From Pseudomonadota bacterium (GTDB lineage Bacteria > Desulfobacterota > Binatia > UBA9968): a stretch of 64,000 nt of DNA. Under the pieces are notes generated by a model. The model made no database searches and was not told the DNA's origin. It was given only the letters and a program-made list of their open reading frames with translations. The translations under genes were made by a program, and so were the position numbers. Shown piece by piece: positions 1 through 6,243 of the stretch. Where the stretch lies: NCBI GenBank assembly GCA_021324155.1, contig JAJPJQ010000013.1:62001-126000 (forward strand), written 5' to 3'. Every line of letters starts with the position of its first letter. The first letter of the stretch is position 1.

Positions 1-263
1 TTCGGTGAACAGCTGTGCTGCGGGAAAATCTTAGGCGCGATTAATACTGCCCGCGTGTTTTTGCGCGCGCAGAAAATAACCGTGCGGCTGGTGCCTCGTT
101 GAAACGTCGTATATAGGAGAGGGATCTCTGCGGCAGGAACGAGCACGAACGCGCCCGTACGTTTATACTCGCGGTTCTCCACCACGCGATTGTAAGTTGC
201 TCACACTAGGATACAAGCCAGTGATTGCCTTATTTAGGAAGGAAAAGAACCTGAACGCTCGGC
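1..263. other. Window edge with no supported gene
   Basis: I see no RNA gene and no convincing coding region here. Plus-strand frame 1 is open from the window edge to a TGA at 100-102 (33 codons), which could be the tail of a gene starting outside the window, but its residues match no family I recognise. The stretch is less GC-rich than the genes around it, with AT-rich patches near 30-70 and 215-250, so it may hold the downstream end of the minus-strand unit that closes with the winged-helix gene at 264. No hairpin followed by a T-run was found for that unit. Confidence 0.4.
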
Positions 264-641
264 TCAAGCGCCGAATTTAATCCAATTGTAGAAGATGTCG
301 AAGCGGTAGCCGACGTTTTTGACGGTGAGTATATGGCCGCCTTCCGGCCCGAGTTTTTGACGCAAACGCTGAATATGAACGTCGATCGTACGGGAGTCGA
401 CCTCGGAGGCTTTTCCATAACCCCAGATCTTTTCCAGGAGAAATTCGCGGCTCAATACCTCGCCGCGCGTCTCCATCATCTCCCGCAAAAGCTCGAATTC
501 TTTAGTTGTTAGCTTGACGGGTTTGCCATGGACTGTCACGGAGGAGCGCTGAAGGTTGATTTCGATGGCTCCCGCTCGAAGCGTGCGCATTGGCGCGGTC
601 GGTGCCCCGCGGCGTAGTGGTTTAATATCTTTATCGTTCAT
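264..641 (-). CDS. Stand-alone OmpR/PhoB-type winged-helix DNA-binding protein
   Basis: The protein (about 125 aa) is essentially one Trans_reg_C winged-helix domain, as found at the C-terminus of OmpR/PhoB response regulators. Supporting motifs are LTTKEFELL (helix 1), VLSREFLLEKIWG, the recognition-helix segment RTIDVHIQRLRQKLG, and the wing GHILTVKNVGYRF. There is no receiver domain. It follows a free receiver gene (699-1073) by about 57 bases and probably shares its transcript. I start at the ATG at 639-641, because the upstream candidate at 680 lies directly against an inverted repeat and neither start has a clear ribosome site. By family it should bind DNA as tandem dimers on direct repeats; see the 11-bp repeats at 5270-5313. 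Regulation by the neighbouring receiver is inference. Confidence 0.8.
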   Translation of the reverse strand: MNDKDIKPLRRGAPTAPMRTLRAGAIEINLQRSSVTVHGKPVKLTTKEFELLREMMETRGEVLSREFLLEKIWGYGKASEVDSRTIDVHIQRLRQKLGPEGGHILTVKNVGYRFDIFYNWIKFGA

Positions 642-680
642 ATAGCGGGGCTGTTCAGGTCGACCGTCTTGCCGACACAT

Positions 681-700
681 GAAGCCGCAGCGGCGGCTTC
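681..700 (-). promoter_or_regulatory. Intercistronic hairpin
   Basis: A perfect 8-bp inverted repeat, GAAGCCGC (681-688) and GCGGCTTC (693-700), with a 4-base loop, overlaps the stop codon of the receiver gene. It lies just before the alternative start of the winged-helix gene. No T-run follows on either strand, so it is more likely an mRNA-processing or translation-modulating stem than an intrinsic terminator. Confidence 0.45.
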
Positions 701-1073
701 ATGCGTTCGCATGCGCCGCCCTTCTCATCGTCGAATTTAGATCCGTAAGGATCGTCTTCTTCAGGACGAAGCCGTCGGCGCCGCTTTCCGTAGCGGCGCG
801 CCGATAGGCTTCTTCTTCGTGAACAGAAAGGATGATGACTTTCACGTCGGGCCGGCGCGCTTTAATCCGCCGCGTTGCTTCCAGGCCGTTCAACCGCGGC
901 ATTGTGATATCCATGAAAATTATTTCCGGCCGGAGCTCGTGATCGAGACGCAGCGCTTGCTCCCCATTTTCCGCCTCGCCGACGAGATTAAAATTGTTTT
1001 CCCTTTCGGATAACCGCCTCACAGCCTTGCGGAACCCAGCATCGTCATCTACGAGCAGTACATTCACAGACAT
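699..1073 (-). CDS. Stand-alone response-regulator receiver protein
   Basis: A 124-aa CheY/NarL-like receiver domain with nothing attached. The acidic pair is in LLVDDD near residues 7-11, the phospho-acceptor is Asp55 in IIFMDITMP, the switch Ser is in VIILSVHEEE and the conserved Lys is in GFVLKK. It resembles the receiver half of NarL/FixJ regulators more than CheY, although a PhoB-type effector domain lies in the next gene. A terminator separates it from the upstream stressosome/two-component operon, and a promoter-like element lies just ahead of its ATG, so it is probably transcribed separately. The histidine kinase at 1894-2820 is the obvious phosphodonor candidate (inference). Confidence 0.85.
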   Translation of the reverse strand: MSVNVLLVDDDAGFRKAVRRLSERENNFNLVGEAENGEQALRLDHELRPEIIFMDITMPRLNGLEATRRIKARRPDVKVIILSVHEEEAYRRAATESGADGFVLKKTILTDLNSTMRRAAHANA

Positions 1074-1098
1074 GATAAACAGGTATAAAGGCAGAGCG

Positions 1099-1126
1099 TA
1101 TATACAACAATCAGGTAATCTCTCAA
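1099..1126 (-). promoter_or_regulatory. Sigma70-like promoter for the receiver/winged-helix unit
   Basis: On the minus strand, TTGAGA (1121-1126) and TATATA (1099-1104) are separated by 16 bases. The -10 lies about 25 bases before the ATG of the receiver gene. The leader is short and lacks a good ribosome site. Confidence 0.45.
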
Positions 1127-1176
1127 GTTTACGTCAGAAATTACTTGAGCGGCGTAACGCTTGACAAAATCAGCGG

Positions 1177-1215
1177 AAAAAACGACGGCCTGGAGCGAAA
1201 GCGCTCCAGGCCGTC
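1177..1215 (-). terminator. Strong intrinsic terminator ending the stressosome/two-component operon
   Basis: A perfect 14-bp stem, GACGGCCTGGAGCG (1184-1197) and its complement (1202-1215), has a 4-base loop. On the minus strand it is followed by a run of six T (1182-1177). It lies 27 bases past the stop of the NarL-type regulator, so it should end transcription of the rsbR-to-regulator operon and isolate the downstream receiver and winged-helix genes. Confidence 0.9.
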
Positions 1216-1241
1216 TTGAGACACGCGCGGTTTCGAGTGAA

Positions 1242-1874
1242 TTAAGGCTGGATGAGGCCTGTTCGTATGGCGTAGCGCACAAGGCTCGCCGTCTCATGTA
1301 CGTCGAGCTTTTCCATGAGTCGGGTGCGATGCGACTCAGCGGTTTTGACGCTCACGCCAAGGACGACGGCGATCTCTTTGGTTGTCTTTCCCTCCGCGAC
1401 GAGCTGCAGGACCTGCCGCTCGCGCGGCGTCAGCGGGTCCGAGGGCAAATGCGTTTTGGACAGATACGCTTCGACGAGCGCGCGCGATACGCCCGGACTC
1501 AAATAGACCGTTCCACGATAGACTTCCTGCACGGCCTGGATGAGATCCGGCGTCGCTTGCGACTTGAGCACGTAGCCGCGGATGCCGGCCCGCAGCGCCT
1601 CGATGACGTACTGGTCTTCAGTATGCATCGTCAGCAGAATGGTCTTCGTTTTCGGCGAGCTCTGAATGATCTCGCGCGCCGCATCGAGCCCGTTCAGGTT
1701 GGGCATCGCTAGATCGAGCACGGCAACATCGGGATGAAGCGTCCGGGCCAAGCGAATCGCCTCGTGGCCGTCCGACGCCTCCCCGACGACCTCGAGGTTC
1801 TCGCGCTCGAGGACCGCCTTTAATCCCTGGCGAAACATCAAATGATCTTCCGCTAACAACAATCTCATCCTCAT
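1242..1874 (-). CDS. NarL/FixJ-family response regulator
   Basis: A 210-aa two-domain regulator. The receiver domain has an acidic pair in LLLAEDH, phospho-acceptor Asp54 in VAVLDLAMP and Lys in GYVLKSQ. The LuxR-type helix-turn-helix lies at about residues 148-195 (LTPRERQVLQLVAEGKTTKE, then VSVKTAESHR). The start is the ATG at 1872-1874, with AGGAGG five bases upstream; the open frame extends further but is antisense-like. It lies 19 bases after the histidine kinase and is the expected phosphorylation partner. A terminator follows at 1177-1215. It is the only regulator in this operon with both input and DNA-binding domains, so it is the likely transcriptional output of the stressosome. Confidence 0.93.
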   Translation of the reverse strand: MRMRLLLAEDHLMFRQGLKAVLERENLEVVGEASDGHEAIRLARTLHPDVAVLDLAMPNLNGLDAAREIIQSSPKTKTILLTMHTEDQYVIEALRAGIRGYVLKSQATPDLIQAVQEVYRGTVYLSPGVSRALVEAYLSKTHLPSDPLTPRERQVLQLVAEGKTTKEIAVVLGVSVKTAESHRTRLMEKLDVHETASLVRYAIRTGLIQP

Positions 1875-1893
1875 TGTGACCTCCTCGATGCCT

Positions 1894-2820
1894 TCACGCC
1901 TCGATAGGCACCGTAATAATGATTTCCGTTCCTTTTCCCGGATGCGAATTAATTTGAACAGTCCCGGCCAGCACGGCGACGCGCTCGCGGATTCCGAGCA
2001 GCCCGAGTCCGCTACCGCCTTTTCTTGCGAGCATGGCGGCTGCATCGAATCCAACCCCGTCGTCGCGCACGGAGCAGACGACCGTTTTCTCGTTCCGCTT
2101 GACGCGCACCGTTACGCCGCTCGCCTGCGCGTGTTTCGAGGCGTTGTTAAGCGCCTCCTGAACGGCGCGATAGATCGCGGTCTCGATGGCTGGTGGAAGC
2201 CGCCCGCCGCGTTCGCCCTCGACGGCGATCGGAACGCCGGAGCGCTTGGAAACGCCTTCGGCGAGAAATTCGAGCGCCGGTAGAAGTCCGAGATCGTCGA
2301 GAATCGTCGGTCGCAGCTCGTGCGAGAGCCGCCGCAACTGTCCTTCGACTTGATTTAAAAGCTGGCGAATCTCCTCGAGATGTTTGCGCGACTTCGGCGG
2401 CAGTTCTCGCGCCACCTCCTCGAGCGCGATGTGGACGCAGGCGAGGAATTGTCCGGCTTCGTCGTGAATCGAGTGCGCGATGCGCTTCGCCTCGTCTTCC
2501 AACTTTTCGTTCAGGCGGCGGAGTGCGCTGGTGGCGTCATGAAAGCCACGATACGCCATTTCGAACGGAGTGAGACTTTCCACGAAAAAGTTCTTGGCTT
2601 CCTTTACGACGTGCAGCGCATCCTCGCCCGATTCGCGCAGCAGACCGGACAGCGCGTCATGATGGAGCATCGCCATTTCGAGCGGCCCGAACTCCTCCGC
2701 GAGCGCCCGGCGTCCGACTGCATAGGCCCGATGCAGCCCGTCCTCGCCGGGATGAATCAGATAGTTTTTCAACGCCGAGGTGTATTCTTCCTGCAACACG
2801 TTCTGTACCGATTCCTTCAT
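1894..2820 (-). CDS. Histidine kinase with RsbU-like N-terminal domain
   Basis: A 308-aa cytoplasmic histidine kinase without membrane segments. Residues 1-85 look like the N-terminal domain of RsbU phosphatases (YTSALKNYL, then AYAVGRRALAEEFGPLEMAM and HHDALSGLL), the part that binds RsbT. A helical linker follows. The HisKA_3 dimerisation domain has the phospho-acceptor His119 in RIAHSIHDEAGQFL, and the HATPase domain has N225/N226, the G1 box DDGVGFD (253-259) and the G2 box GSGLGLLGIRER (269-280). Its ATG overlaps the rsbX stop by 4 bases (ATGA), so translation is coupled to the stressosome genes. RsbU normally carries a PP2C phosphatase; here that module is replaced by a kinase. The inference is that RsbT released from the stressosome binds and controls this kinase, which then phosphorylates the NarL-type regulator. 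Confidence 0.9.
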   Translation of the reverse strand: MKESVQNVLQEEYTSALKNYLIHPGEDGLHRAYAVGRRALAEEFGPLEMAMLHHDALSGLLRESGEDALHVVKEAKNFFVESLTPFEMAYRGFHDATSALRRLNEKLEDEAKRIAHSIHDEAGQFLACVHIALEEVARELPPKSRKHLEEIRQLLNQVEGQLRRLSHELRPTILDDLGLLPALEFLAEGVSKRSGVPIAVEGERGGRLPPAIETAIYRAVQEALNNASKHAQASGVTVRVKRNEKTVVCSVRDDGVGFDAAAMLARKGGSGLGLLGIRERVAVLAGTVQINSHPGKGTEIIITVPIEA

Positions 2821-3419
2821 TCCCGTCTGCCGTCGGTCCCTATGTAACGCGCGACCAAGACGAGCGAATCGTCGGTTCCTTTGGAGTCCTGCGTCAAAAT
2901 TTGATCGGCGATCTCTTGCGGCGATACATGGTACTGCCGGCTCGAGTCGAAGTTGTGGCGAATGCCGTCGGTCGTGAAGATGAGCGTGTCTCCCGGCGTC
3001 ACGGGCACGACCGCCGAATGAAGCGCCGGCAGCTGGTGACCGAGAACGCCGGCGCGAAGCAGCAGGGATTCACGCGGCGGAGTGAGGGGCTCCGAGCGCA
3101 CCAGCAATCCTTCGACATTGCCGACGCCGCACCAAGCCATCATCCGCTGCGGGAAATTGAACGATGCCACACTCATGACGACTCCGCGCGTTCCGCGCAG
3201 CGCTTCATGGCAGCGCTTGACCAGCGAAACGATGCTTTCGTACGGTCGTTCCGCAAGAATTACGGCCGCTGTCTCGGCTGCGCGGCAAGCCTCCGCGCCG
3301 TGTCCGATTCCGTCTAGCACGGCGACGAGCGCGCCACCGGGAAAGTCCTTGACGACATGGCTATCGCCGCATTTCGGCTCGCCGGCAAACGCGGCATGCG
3401 CGACACCCCATTCGATCAC
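2817..3419 (-). CDS. rsbX: RsbX-like PP2C phosphatase (stressosome feedback)
   Basis: A 200-aa single-domain SpoIIE/PP2C-type serine phosphatase. Metal-binding acidic motifs are visible in CGDSHVV, VAVLDGIGHGAEA, IFTTDGI and GTDDSLVLVAR. In Bacillus, RsbX dephosphorylates RsbS and RsbR to reset the stressosome, and the gene position here (R-S-T-X) is the same. The start is a GTG at 3417-3419, six bases after rsbT, without a strong ribosome site. The 3' end overlaps the kinase start by 4 bases. Confidence 0.88.
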   Translation of the reverse strand: MIEWGVAHAAFAGEPKCGDSHVVKDFPGGALVAVLDGIGHGAEACRAAETAAVILAERPYESIVSLVKRCHEALRGTRGVVMSVASFNFPQRMMAWCGVGNVEGLLVRSEPLTPPRESLLLRAGVLGHQLPALHSAVVPVTPGDTLIFTTDGIRHNFDSSRQYHVSPQEIADQILTQDSKGTDDSLVLVARYIGTDGRRE

Positions 3420-3425
3420 CGTCGG

Positions 3426-3830
3426 TCACAGCCTCCACTTCTTGACCGTCACGGTGGTGCCGTTGCCAACCTCCGAGACGATGTCGAATTCGTCCATCAG
3501 TCGCCGGACGCCGGAAAGCCCCAGGCCCAGGCTGCGCGACGTGCTGAATCCCTCCTCAAGCGCGCGCTCGATGTCGGGGATGCCCGGACCGTCGTCGCGC
3601 GCGACGACTTTGAGACCGCGGCGGCTGCCGTTTTCGACAACGCTCAAAACGATCTCGCCGCTATTGGCATACAAAATGATGTTGCGGGCGAGCTCGGATA
3701 TCGCCGTCGCGATGAGGGCGAGGTCCGTGGATGTGAAGCCGAGATCGCGCGCCAACTCGCGGCCTTTCTGGCGAGCGGTTACGATGTCGATATCGGCGTT
3801 TACCGGCACGGTTGTTTCTTGGCTGTGCAA
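3426..3830 (-). CDS. rsbT: RsbT serine/threonine kinase (switch protein)
   Basis: A 134-aa GHKL-fold kinase. The N-box ISELARN (Asn50), the G1 box DDGPGIPD (79-86), EGFSTS, and the glycine-rich GLGLSGVRRLMDEF match RsbT closely across its whole length. In known systems RsbT is held in the stressosome, phosphorylates RsbS and RsbR upon stress, and is released to bind RsbU. The best start is a TTG at 3828-3830 with AGAGG six bases upstream; it lies two bases after the rsbS stop. The likely partner here is the kinase at 1894-2820, since no RsbU phosphatase gene is present. Confidence 0.92.
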   Translation of the reverse strand: MHSQETTVPVNADIDIVTARQKGRELARDLGFTSTDLALIATAISELARNIILYANSGEIVLSVVENGSRRGLKVVARDDGPGIPDIERALEEGFSTSRSLGLGLSGVRRLMDEFDIVSEVGNGTTVTVKKWRL

Positions 3831-3832
3831 GA

Positions 3833-4219
3833 TCAGCCTCTTTTTTTGACCGACGGGGGAGCGGTGATTCTTAATTTTTTATCCAGGTACGCGAGCCCTT
3901 CCTCGAGATCGAGAGCGGTGGAAACGCCCTCCAGGGTTAGACCCAACTGAACCATCGCGAACGACACCTCCGGTTGAATGCCGACGATGACCGTTTCGGC
4001 TCCGCGAAGCCGGATCATATGGGCGAGATCGCGGAGCGTTCGCACGGCGAACGAGTCCATAACGTCCAGCGCCGTCACATCGACGATGACGCCGCGCGAG
4101 CGATAAGTGCCGACTTGGCTTACGAGCGCGTCGCGCAGCTGCAAGAGATCTGCGTCGGTGAGCGCGGCCTGAATGCTGGCGATCAAGTAATCGCGTTGCT
4201 TGAGTATCGGAACTTGCAC
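3833..4219 (-). CDS. rsbS: RsbS STAS-domain stressosome scaffold
   Basis: A 128-aa single STAS-domain protein. It contains IPILKQRDYLIASIQ-type N-terminal strands, the phosphorylation-site motif LDVMDSFAVR with Ser56 equivalent to the RsbT target, and the conserved VGIQPEVSFAMVQLGL. With RsbR it forms the icosahedral stressosome core that sequesters RsbT. It lies 11 bases after rsbR and 2 bases before rsbT. Slightly longer than Bacillus RsbS, it has a basic C-terminal tail ending KKRG. Confidence 0.94.
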   Translation of the reverse strand: MQVPILKQRDYLIASIQAALTDADLLQLRDALVSQVGTYRSRGVIVDVTALDVMDSFAVRTLRDLAHMIRLRGAETVIVGIQPEVSFAMVQLGLTLEGVSTALDLEEGLAYLDKKLRITAPPSVKKRG

Positions 4220-4230
4220 GGCATGGACTC

Positions 4231-5136
4231 CTACGCCTGAACGGGCGGCTCTTCGATCATCTGCACGACGCGGTAGCCGAGCTGTCGTTCGGCTTCCTCG
4301 ATGCCTCCTTGGAGGTCGCCGACGGTATTCATTTTGCTCAGATCAACGCCGATGTTTACTAGTGTCTGGGCGAGCTCGGGCGAGAGGCCCGTAACGATCA
4401 CGGTCGCGCCCAAGAGCCGCGACGCCTCGACAGTCTGCACGAGGTGATTGGCGACCGTAGCGTCCATCGCCGGCACGCCGGTGATGTCCATGACGACCAC
4501 GCGGGCCCGGTTGGTGCGAATACCGCGAAGAAGCTGCTCCGTCAACTGCCTGGCGCGCAGCGGATCGACCATGCCGATGATAGGAAGAATAAGCAGCCGC
4601 TCGCGCACGGGCAGAACGGGCGTCGAGAGCTCCCGGATCGCTTCCTGCTGTTCGCGGATGATTCGCTCGCGCTCCTGCACGAAGCTCACCGCGACGGTGC
4701 TGCCGATGCGATTGGCGGCGGGCTCGTAAGCGTCGAGGACGCGGCTGAGTTTATCGAAGTCCTGGCGATACTTGGCGAACAGCGAGCGCGCGAGAACGTC
4801 GCGCAGCAGCAGCACGATGCCGATAACCTCGTGGGTCTCGACCCCGCGTGGAATAATGCGCTCGGAAAGATTACGCGCGTAATCCTGCAGGGCCTCTACG
4901 GCGCCGGTCTCGAGAACGTCCACGTAGTTGTCGTAGACGGCGGTGGCTTCGGCAAAGATTTCCTCCTTGCTCATCGCGGTAAGCAGCTGCGCCTCGGTGA
5001 TACGCCGAGCCCATTCCTCACGGAGCTGGGTGCGAGACTGCCTGAGATGTGCCACGAGTTCGCGCAGCAGAACCGCCGTCGATTCCGGCCCGCCGACTTT
5101 TTGTAAAGGCACGGGGTGGGGATTAGCCTCGGCCAT
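4231..5136 (-). CDS. rsbR: RsbR-type stressosome sensor
   Basis: A 301-aa stressosome subunit. The N-terminal helical sensor region (about 20-160) resembles the RsbRD N-terminal domain rather than the globin fold of RsbRA. A linker carries RELSTPVLPV with Thr172, equivalent to the first RsbT phosphosite. The C-terminal STAS domain (about 180-290) has MDITGVPAMDATVANH, with Thr227 as the second site, and TGLSPELAQTLVNIGVDL. The start at 5134-5136 has AGGAGG six bases upstream; the alternative TTG at 5154 has none. The signal sensed cannot be read from the sequence. First gene of the rsbR-S-T-X-kinase-regulator operon. Confidence 0.93.
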   Translation of the reverse strand: MAEANPHPVPLQKVGGPESTAVLLRELVAHLRQSRTQLREEWARRITEAQLLTAMSKEEIFAEATAVYDNYVDVLETGAVEALQDYARNLSERIIPRGVETHEVIGIVLLLRDVLARSLFAKYRQDFDKLSRVLDAYEPAANRIGSTVAVSFVQERERIIREQQEAIRELSTPVLPVRERLLILPIIGMVDPLRARQLTEQLLRGIRTNRARVVVMDITGVPAMDATVANHLVQTVEASRLLGATVIVTGLSPELAQTLVNIGVDLSKMNTVGDLQGGIEEAERQLGYRVVQMIEEPPVQA

Positions 5137-5201
5137 GCTGTTCCTCCTCCTCAAGCAGTTTCTTCACCTAACGTAACTCTTGTCAAGACTCGTGGACATA
5201 G

Positions 5202-5229
5202 ATTTTGCGGTAAATACCGGAAAAGACAA
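5202..5229 (-). promoter_or_regulatory. Weak promoter candidate for the stressosome operon
   Basis: On the minus strand, TTGTCT (5224-5229) and CAAAAT (5202-5207) are separated by 16 bases, each matching 4 of 6 consensus positions. It lies about 65 bases before the rsbR start and downstream of the 11-bp repeats. A small palindrome, CAGGT-ATTA-ACCTG, lies at 5241-5254 just upstream of the -35. Weakly supported. Confidence 0.3.
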
Positions 5230-5269
5230 GGTTTCGGTATCAGGTATTAACCTGCATTTGATTAAGAAA

Positions 5270-5313
5270 AGACCGGAGAAAAACCGGTATGAAACCGGTC
5301 AAAAAGCGGTCTT
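5270..5313 (-). repeat. Four tandem 11-bp repeats, putative regulator-binding array
   Basis: Four consecutive 11-base units, read on the plus strand: AGACCGGAGAA (5270), AAACCGGTATG (5281), AAACCGGTCAA (5292) and AAAGCGGTCTT (5303), sharing the core AAACCGGT. The period is one helical turn, as in direct-repeat boxes bound by PhoB/OmpR winged-helix domains. A further AAATACCGG lies at 5212-5220. The array lies 134-177 bases upstream of rsbR and covers the stop codon of the gene at 5299-6243. That it is an operator is inference. Confidence 0.55.
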
Positions 5314-6243
5314 ATTTCCGGGTTTCGGGGTGGCTGCGACGGGGGGTAGCTCTGATGAGAATTCCTGAGCGATCGTGCCGACCCGCTGCTTGAATTCTGC
5401 GAAAGTCGCGTCGGGGGTCAACCGATTTTTGAGTTCCTGAAATTCCGCCGGGGTGGCATGGATTATTAACGTCCGTGTAGGCGGGTCGAAAGTGACTTGA
5501 AAGTCGCGACCGCTGCGTGCGCGGGTCGGTTTCGCTAGGCCCGCAATAGCCATTTGGGCAGCCTGTTCGGCTTCCTTCGATTCAAGCGGATAGACGTATA
5601 CCTGCCGCGGCGAGCCGCCGGGGCGGTCGATCTTTTGCAGCCAAATGCGCGCGTCATTCCATGCCTCCTCGTTTCTGCTGATCACTAGCAGAGCGTTGCC
5701 GATCGGCAGCGGCACGGCATACAACCCCAGCGGTGCCGACGGGAGGATGTGGTTACGCTGTAATTCATTAATTTCACGCGCCAGTTCGTCGACGCTTTCG
5801 CCTCGGGGTTGATAGACATTGAAGCGCGCATTAGCGAATGCCGGGACATCCAGCGCGTCCTTGATAATACTGAGACGGCGAAAGTTTTCGGGCGTATCGA
5901 CGATCATCAGCGACTTGCCGCCCGGTTGGTCGAGAACGGCCCCGCCCTGAGTTATCCACGGAAGGAGGACTTTTTTGATCTCCGCCGCCGGCGCGTTGTT
6001 TATCTGAACCGCCTGTCCGATAAACCCGCCCTGCGGTGTAGGCGCGCTCGGGGCAGTAGGAGGCGTCGGCGATTGTTCATCGGCGGCTGCGCTGGCATAA
6101 AAGAAAGGCAGGATTGAAATCGCGAGCGCGAGCGGCCGAACAGCGCGGCGCGCCGCCAAAATGGCCGCGTTGACGGCCGCTAGGCTATAGCAGCCTGACC
6201 CAGGCCTTTTGCAGTGACGTGGCATAGCCGAGCGCGGAGGCAC
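5299..6243 (-). CDS. Periplasmic protein with secretin N-domain-like repeats
   Basis: A protein of up to 314 aa. A basic, hydrophobic segment near residues 30-53 (RRAVRPLALAISILPFFYAS, then AAAD) looks like a Sec signal peptide. A Pro-rich linker and three segments follow that resemble secretin N1/KH-like domains (about 77-130, 137-205 and 213-285; for example RTLIIHATPAEFQELKNRL). There is no C-terminal beta-barrel secretin domain, and no type II/IV secretion genes are nearby. The start is uncertain: GTG at 6243, ATG at 6225 or TTG at 6159. The first two overlap the end of selD. It may tail the selenium operon by read-through. Function unknown. Confidence 0.6.
   Translation of the reverse strand: MPPRSAMPRHCKRPGSGCYSLAAVNAAILAARRAVRPLALAISILPFFYASAAADEQSPTPPTAPSAPTPQGGFIGQAVQINNAPAAEIKKVLLPWITQGGAVLDQPGGKSLMIVDTPENFRRLSIIKDALDVPAFANARFNVYQPRGESVDELAREINELQRNHILPSAPLGLYAVPLPIGNALLVISRNEEAWNDARIWLQKIDRPGGSPRQVYVYPLESKEAEQAAQMAIAGLAKPTRARSGRDFQVTFDPPTRTLIIHATPAEFQELKNRLTPDATFAEFKQRVGTIAQEFSSELPPVAATPKPGNKTAF

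Noticed and set aside
1170-1175. Plus-strand TTGACA near 1170 as a promoter
   Set aside because: No -10 box at suitable spacing and no plus-strand gene downstream; it lies by a terminator.
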